This document shows positions 60,923 through 64,000 of a stretch of DNA of 64,000 nucleotides, one piece after another; within the stretch, counting starts at the first letter, position 1; each line of letters begins with the position of its first letter. A model generated the notes under the pieces. That model was not told the origin of the DNA. It did not search any database and was given only the letters and a program-made list of their open reading frames with translations. Origin of the DNA: Bacteroidales bacterium (lineage in GTDB: Bacteria > Bacteroidota > Bacteroidia > Bacteroidales > VadinHA17); assembly GCA_024763075.1 (NCBI GenBank), contig JANTGF010000001.1, positions 1-64,000 on the forward strand, read 5' to 3'. The translations under genes and the position numbers were made by a program.

Positions 60923-61819
60923 TTATAGGTAAACTTCAGCCAGAAGCGGCATATGATCGGAAGGACAAATACCGTTCCATGAGTCGGTAATTACTCCATG
61001 GCGTAAAATCTGCACCTTATTCTTAATAAATATATAATCGATCTTTTTACCTTCTTTGCAGGCTTCGTCAAAACCTCCACCAAAGGTGGTGTCGGGGCCG
61101 TAAAAAGGTAAACGGGTAATTTCTTTTGCATCAGTTATCTTTAAAGGATCAGATTCTTTCGTTAACAGCTGGTATGGAATGTCTGTGGCAACTGCATTGA
61201 AATCTCCGGTTATGATAACCGGGTAATCTCCGGCAATTTCTTTAACTTTCTGTAAAATCAGCAGGGCACTTTGTTTGCGCGCTTTTTCTCCCCTGTGATC
61301 GAAATGTGTATTGAAAAAAAAGAATTCTTTTTGTGTTTTTTTATCCTTAAACTTCACCCAGGTAACGATTCTGTTTAAAGCAGCATCCCATCCTTTTGAA
61401 GGCTTTTCAGGCGTTTCAGAGAGCCAGAAGGTTCCACTCTCCAATAACTTAAAACGGGTTTTAAGGTAAAAGACAGGTGCAAATTCCCCCCTGTTTTTAC
61501 CATCTTTTCTTCCAACTCCATACCATCCATAACCGGGCAGAAGCATTTGCAGGTCTTCCAGCTGATCAGACAATACTTCCTGTAAACCTGCCAGTTCTAC
61601 CTCATGAAACCGGATCAATGCCCCAACTTTTTCTTTCCGGTTTGGCCAGGCATTGATTCCGTCTCCACTATTGTTATAACGGATATTAAAAGAAAGAGTA
61701 GTAAAAGAAAAGTCAGTATTTTTATTATCACTCAGTGATTCAGGATCCGCTATGAATGAAGAAAGAAAAACGGACACAAGGAAGAGCAATGCCGGGGTTT
61801 TAAGGTTAAAAGAAAACAT
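60923..61819 (-). CDS. Exported endonuclease/exonuclease/phosphatase-family protein
   Basis: About 298 residues from the ATG at 61819 (MFSFNLKTPALLFLVSVFLS, a signal or anchor); a TTG at 61861 would overlap radA. EEP fold motifs: LSFNIRYNN, LAGLQEVLSDQ (metal Glu), NTHFDHRG, ITGDFNAVATD and CPSDHMPLLAEV (catalytic His). The EEP superfamily holds nucleases, inositol phosphatases and sphingomyelinases; with an export signal a secreted phosphodiesterase or nuclease is likely. Start lies 11 bp after the radA stop. Confidence 0.88.
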   Translation of the reverse strand: MFSFNLKTPALLFLVSVFLSSFIADPESLSDNKNTDFSFTTLSFNIRYNNSGDGINAWPNRKEKVGALIRFHEVELAGLQEVLSDQLEDLQMLLPGYGWYGVGRKDGKNRGEFAPVFYLKTRFKLLESGTFWLSETPEKPSKGWDAALNRIVTWVKFKDKKTQKEFFFFNTHFDHRGEKARKQSALLILQKVKEIAGDYPVIITGDFNAVATDIPYQLLTKESDPLKITDAKEITRLPFYGPDTTFGGGFDEACKEGKKIDYIFIKNKVQILRHGVITDSWNGICPSDHMPLLAEVYL

Positions 61820-61829
61820 ACAAAAATAT

Positions 61830-63188
61830 TTAATGAAACAACTGTTTAACAAGATCTTCAATTTTTTCGAGAGCCATCACCTGGATCTTCATGTTTTTTC
61901 TGTTGAGGCCTTTCAGATTATATTTTGAGAGATAAACTTTTTCAAATCCAAGTTTTTCAGCTTCGGTTATTCTTTGTTCAATGCGACTGACCGGTCTGAT
62001 TTCTCCTGACAGTCCTACTTCAGCTGAAAAACATTTCTTCTTATTTACCGGAACATCCAGGCTGGATGATAATATGGAACTGATTACTGCCAGATCAATG
62101 GCCGGATCAGCTACTTTAATTCCTCCGGCAATATTTAGGAAAACATCTTTGGAAGCGAGCTTAAATCCTGCTCTTTTTTCCAATACAGCCAGAAGCATAT
62201 TTAATCTTCGTAAATCAAACCCGGTGGAGGATCTCTGCGGTGTACCATAAACGGCAGAACTTACCAGTGCCTGTGTTTCAATAAGAAAAGGCCGTATCCC
62301 GTCGAGTGTGGATGCAATGGTAACCCCGCTGAGGTTTTCATCAAAATGTGAGATCAGTAACTCCGAAGGATTTGAAATTTCATTTAAGCCTTTATTACTC
62401 ATCTCAAAAAGTCCCAACTCAGAGGTTGAACCAAAACGATTTTTATTAGCCCTGAGGATTCGGTAAAGATAATTCCGGTCTCCTTCGAAATAAAGTACGG
62501 TGTCAACAATATGTTCAAGTACTTTTGGTCCGGCCAGGCTCCCGTCTTTAGTAATGTGGCCGATGAGTATAACCGGCACGCCGGATTCTTTGGCATAGCC
62601 TAGCAACTCACTTGCACTCTCCCTGACCTGGGAGACACTGCCCGGAGAAGATTCAATCTTGTCTGTATGGATAGTTTGTATGGAATCGATGATCACAATA
62701 TCCGGAAGTACAACATGTATCTGGGAGAAGATATTTTCAAGATTGGTTTCACTCAGGATAAAACAATTCTCATTTGCATTGCCTATTCTGTCGGCCCGGA
62801 GCTTTATTTGTTGTTCAGATTCCTCTCCGGAAACATAAAGTATTTTATGCAGGTTTGTTTTTAATGCCAGCTGCAATGCCATGGTGGATTTTCCGATTCC
62901 AGGCTCACCACCCAGGAGGATGAGGGATCCGGGAACCATTCCCCCTCCTAGTATCCGGTCAAGTTCATTGATTCCGGAAACGATTCTTTCAGAATTGGAT
63001 AGGCTGATATCTGATAAAGCTTTTGGGGAAGCTTTTGTTTTAGATATTCTTGCTGAAAACGGTTTTGGTTTCTGAATGATTTCTTCAACATATGTATTCC
63101 ATTCATTGCATACAGGGCATTTGCCTATCCACCTGGGTGAGTTTGCACCACAATTCTGACAAACATAAATACTCTTTGTTTTAGACAT
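61830..63188 (-). CDS. radA: DNA repair protein RadA
   Basis: A 452-residue RecA-like ATPase. C4 zinc finger Cys10/13/24/27 (CQNCGAN..CPVC), Walker A GGEPGIGKST (93-102), IVIIDSIQTIH Walker B, the KNRFG motif and a C-terminal Lon-like domain (DLAVISSILSSSLDVPVN, GEIRPVSRIEQRI). It promotes branch migration and processing of recombination intermediates. Downstream neighbour of rfaE2 across a 42-codon ORF. Confidence 0.97.
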   Translation of the reverse strand: MSKTKSIYVCQNCGANSPRWIGKCPVCNEWNTYVEEIIQKPKPFSARISKTKASPKALSDISLSNSERIVSGINELDRILGGGMVPGSLILLGGEPGIGKSTMALQLALKTNLHKILYVSGEESEQQIKLRADRIGNANENCFILSETNLENIFSQIHVVLPDIVIIDSIQTIHTDKIESSPGSVSQVRESASELLGYAKESGVPVILIGHITKDGSLAGPKVLEHIVDTVLYFEGDRNYLYRILRANKNRFGSTSELGLFEMSNKGLNEISNPSELLISHFDENLSGVTIASTLDGIRPFLIETQALVSSAVYGTPQRSSTGFDLRRLNMLLAVLEKRAGFKLASKDVFLNIAGGIKVADPAIDLAVISSILSSSLDVPVNKKKCFSAEVGLSGEIRPVSRIEQRITEAEKLGFEKVYLSKYNLKGLNRKNMKIQVMALEKIEDLVKQLFH

Positions 63189-63267
63189 TCAATTTATTTA
63201 TTAAGGGATAATAAGAAAAGGTAAAGGTAAACAATTCCCCGGTTAAATCCGTCAGGTTTTAATTGAT

Positions 63268-63396
63268 TTACCGCTGGACCATTACGTTAAAGATCTCTAA
63301 TTTGAGTCTGTCTATTAACTCGGTGCCAGATTCAGAAAGCTCAATATCTCTCCTGAGTTTTCTGGGAAGATAGCTGACTTTATGGACAGACACCAA
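63268..63396 (-). CDS. Possible small ORF between rfaE2 and radA
   Basis: Immediately after the rfaE2 stop (63397-63399) the same frame continues for 42 codons, beginning TTG GTG, reading SYLPRKLRRDIELSESGTEL then IDRLKLEIFNVMVQR to a stop at 63268. It looks like a compact, charged helical peptide. There is no ATG until the penultimate residues, so translation would need TTG/GTG initiation or read-through of TAA. No family recognised; could be non-coding chance. The 79 bp between it and radA hold nothing identifiable. Confidence 0.3.
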   Translation of the reverse strand: MVSVHKVSYLPRKLRRDIELSESGTELIDRLKLEIFNVMVQR

Positions 63397-63891
63397 TTAA
63401 CGAAGTCCTTTTACTTTGTCAATTAACGCTGCAGTAGAGTACCCTTTTAAATGTTCAAGGATAACAACTTTCCCGCCATTTGCTGTCACAAACTCAGCAC
63501 CGGGGTCGCCCTCAATAATAAAATCTTCTCCTTTTACCAGAACATCCGGCCGGATCATTTTAATGATATTTTCTGAATTTTTATCATCAAATAAAACCAC
63601 GTGATCTACAAATCTTAAAGAAGCAGTTAAAATTGACCGGGTTCCCTGATCCTGGACCGGGCGACCATCACCTTTGACTTTGCCAATAGACAGGTCAGAA
63701 TTTAAGCCGATAATAAAGACATCTCCCAGGTCTGAGGCTTCAGCAAGGAATTTGATATGGCCCCGGTGAATCAGGTCAAAGCAACCATCCGTAAATACAA
63801 TTCTTTTTTCCTGGAACCTGTAAACGGCCAAAACATTTAGAAGCTCATTTTGTGCTGTTACCTTCCCCTGAATGAAATAATACTGATTCAT
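63397..63891 (-). CDS. rfaE2: D-glycero-beta-D-manno-heptose 1-phosphate adenylyltransferase-type (RfaE2/HldE C-domain)
   Basis: A 164-residue cytidylyltransferase-fold enzyme. VFTDGCFDLIHRGHIKFLAE carries the HxGH-type nucleotide motif; GLNSDLSIGKVKGDGRPVQ with R(S)ILTASLRFVD and LVKGEDF complete the RfaE2 pattern. It adenylates heptose-1-phosphate for LPS core; a single domain, as in bacteria that split HldE into RfaE1 and RfaE2. Five bp after the preceding membrane-protein gene, so in an operon with it. Confidence 0.92.
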   Translation of the reverse strand: MNQYYFIQGKVTAQNELLNVLAVYRFQEKRIVFTDGCFDLIHRGHIKFLAEASDLGDVFIIGLNSDLSIGKVKGDGRPVQDQGTRSILTASLRFVDHVVLFDDKNSENIIKMIRPDVLVKGEDFIIEGDPGAEFVTANGGKVVILEHLKGYSTAALIDKVKGLR

Positions 63892-63896
63892 TTCTT

Positions 63897-64000
63897 TTAG
63901 CTTTTATTTTTAGCTGAAAGATACGAATTTTTTTGATTTAACATGATGATAAGTAGAGAAATAGCACCTAAAACAATGATAAAAATAGTTTGCGATTCAT
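63897..64000 (-). CDS. C-terminus of a membrane protein (partial, cut by window end)
   Basis: The frame from the window end reads 33 residues ESQTIFIIVLGAISLLIIML followed by a short basic tail, then a stop at 63897-63899. It resembles the last transmembrane helix and tail of a membrane protein. Only this part is in the window, so the family cannot be named. It lies 5 bp upstream of rfaE2. Confidence 0.5.
   Translation of the reverse strand, partial: ESQTIFIIVLGAISLLIIMLNQKNSYLSAKNKS

Noticed and set aside
60907-60929. Hairpin CCTATA...TATAGG as terminator between PBP1A and the EEP gene
   Set aside because: Only six weak pairs, a long loop and no T run.
1-64000. tRNA, rRNA, CRISPR arrays, insertion sequences, prophage
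   Set aside because: None recognised by reading both strands; no transposase or integrase frame, no regularly spaced repeats.

Overview
The window looks like chromosome from a Bacteroidota bacterium, probably of the Bacteroidales/Marinilabiliales type. Evidence: a porP/sprF-gldK-gldL-gldM-gldN type 9 secretion/gliding locus, many exported lipoproteins, no Shine-Dalgarno pattern at most starts, several TAnnTTTG-like -7 promoter elements, and a large saccharide-degradation island. The lineage below phylum is inference.

Layout. (1) 1-3400: an AT-rich accessory patch with a membrane-anchored thioredoxin-like protein, two tandem NVEALA-like exported cysteine peptides, a fragment of a second thioredoxin-like gene between them, and a 6-bladed beta-propeller lipoprotein. 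A truncated lipoprotein reading frame lies at 3186-3359. (2) 3403-41272: about 38 kb of genes all on the minus strand with short gaps or 4-bp overlaps. It encodes exported or periplasmic carbohydrate enzymes: GH78 alpha-L-rhamnosidase, GH2, an alpha-glucuronidase-like hydrolase, a parallel beta-helix GH141-like protein, a DUF6807/Gfo-Idh-MocA/DUF1080 trio, two VCBS-repeat proteins, three BNR/sialidase-fold proteins, a DUF3748 propeller, and a GH32/43-like propeller. It also has three copies of an unusual propeller plus helical-toroid protein, two aldolases, an SSS symporter and a DUF5009 membrane protein. No SusC/SusD pair and no sulfatase lie in the window. (3) 41435-42286: a divergent AraC-type regulator, the likely controller of the island. 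(4) 42398-45972 (+): a metallophosphoesterase, two glycerophosphodiester phosphodiesterase paralogues and a metallo-beta-lactamase-fold protein whose natural start is one base out of frame. (5) 46028-47523 (-): an MlaF/MlaE-type lipid ABC pair. (6) 47694-48785 (+): mannose-1-phosphate guanylyltransferase, ending at a strong bidirectional terminator. (7) 48868-58416 (-): gldN, gldM, gldL, gldK, porP/sprF, a degenerate ureohydrolase-fold protein and topA. (8) 58527-60890 (+): a class A penicillin-binding protein. (9) 60923-64000 (-): an endonuclease/exonuclease/phosphatase lipid- or nucleotide-type hydrolase, radA, a 42-codon small ORF, rfaE2 and the C-terminus of a membrane protein.

How it fits together. 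The island gives all the parts to trim rhamnose- and uronate-containing oligosaccharides outside the inner membrane, import products by a sodium symporter and split 2-keto-3-deoxy sugar acids with aldolases; the exact substrate is not determined by the sequence. The most unusual items are the three propeller-toroid paralogues, the NVEALA/thioredoxin/propeller cassette, the frameshifted metallo-hydrolase with a perfect slippery heptamer, the metal-site-degenerate ureohydrolase beside the T9SS genes, and an unrecognised cytoplasmic protein (28146-29327) inside the sugar island.
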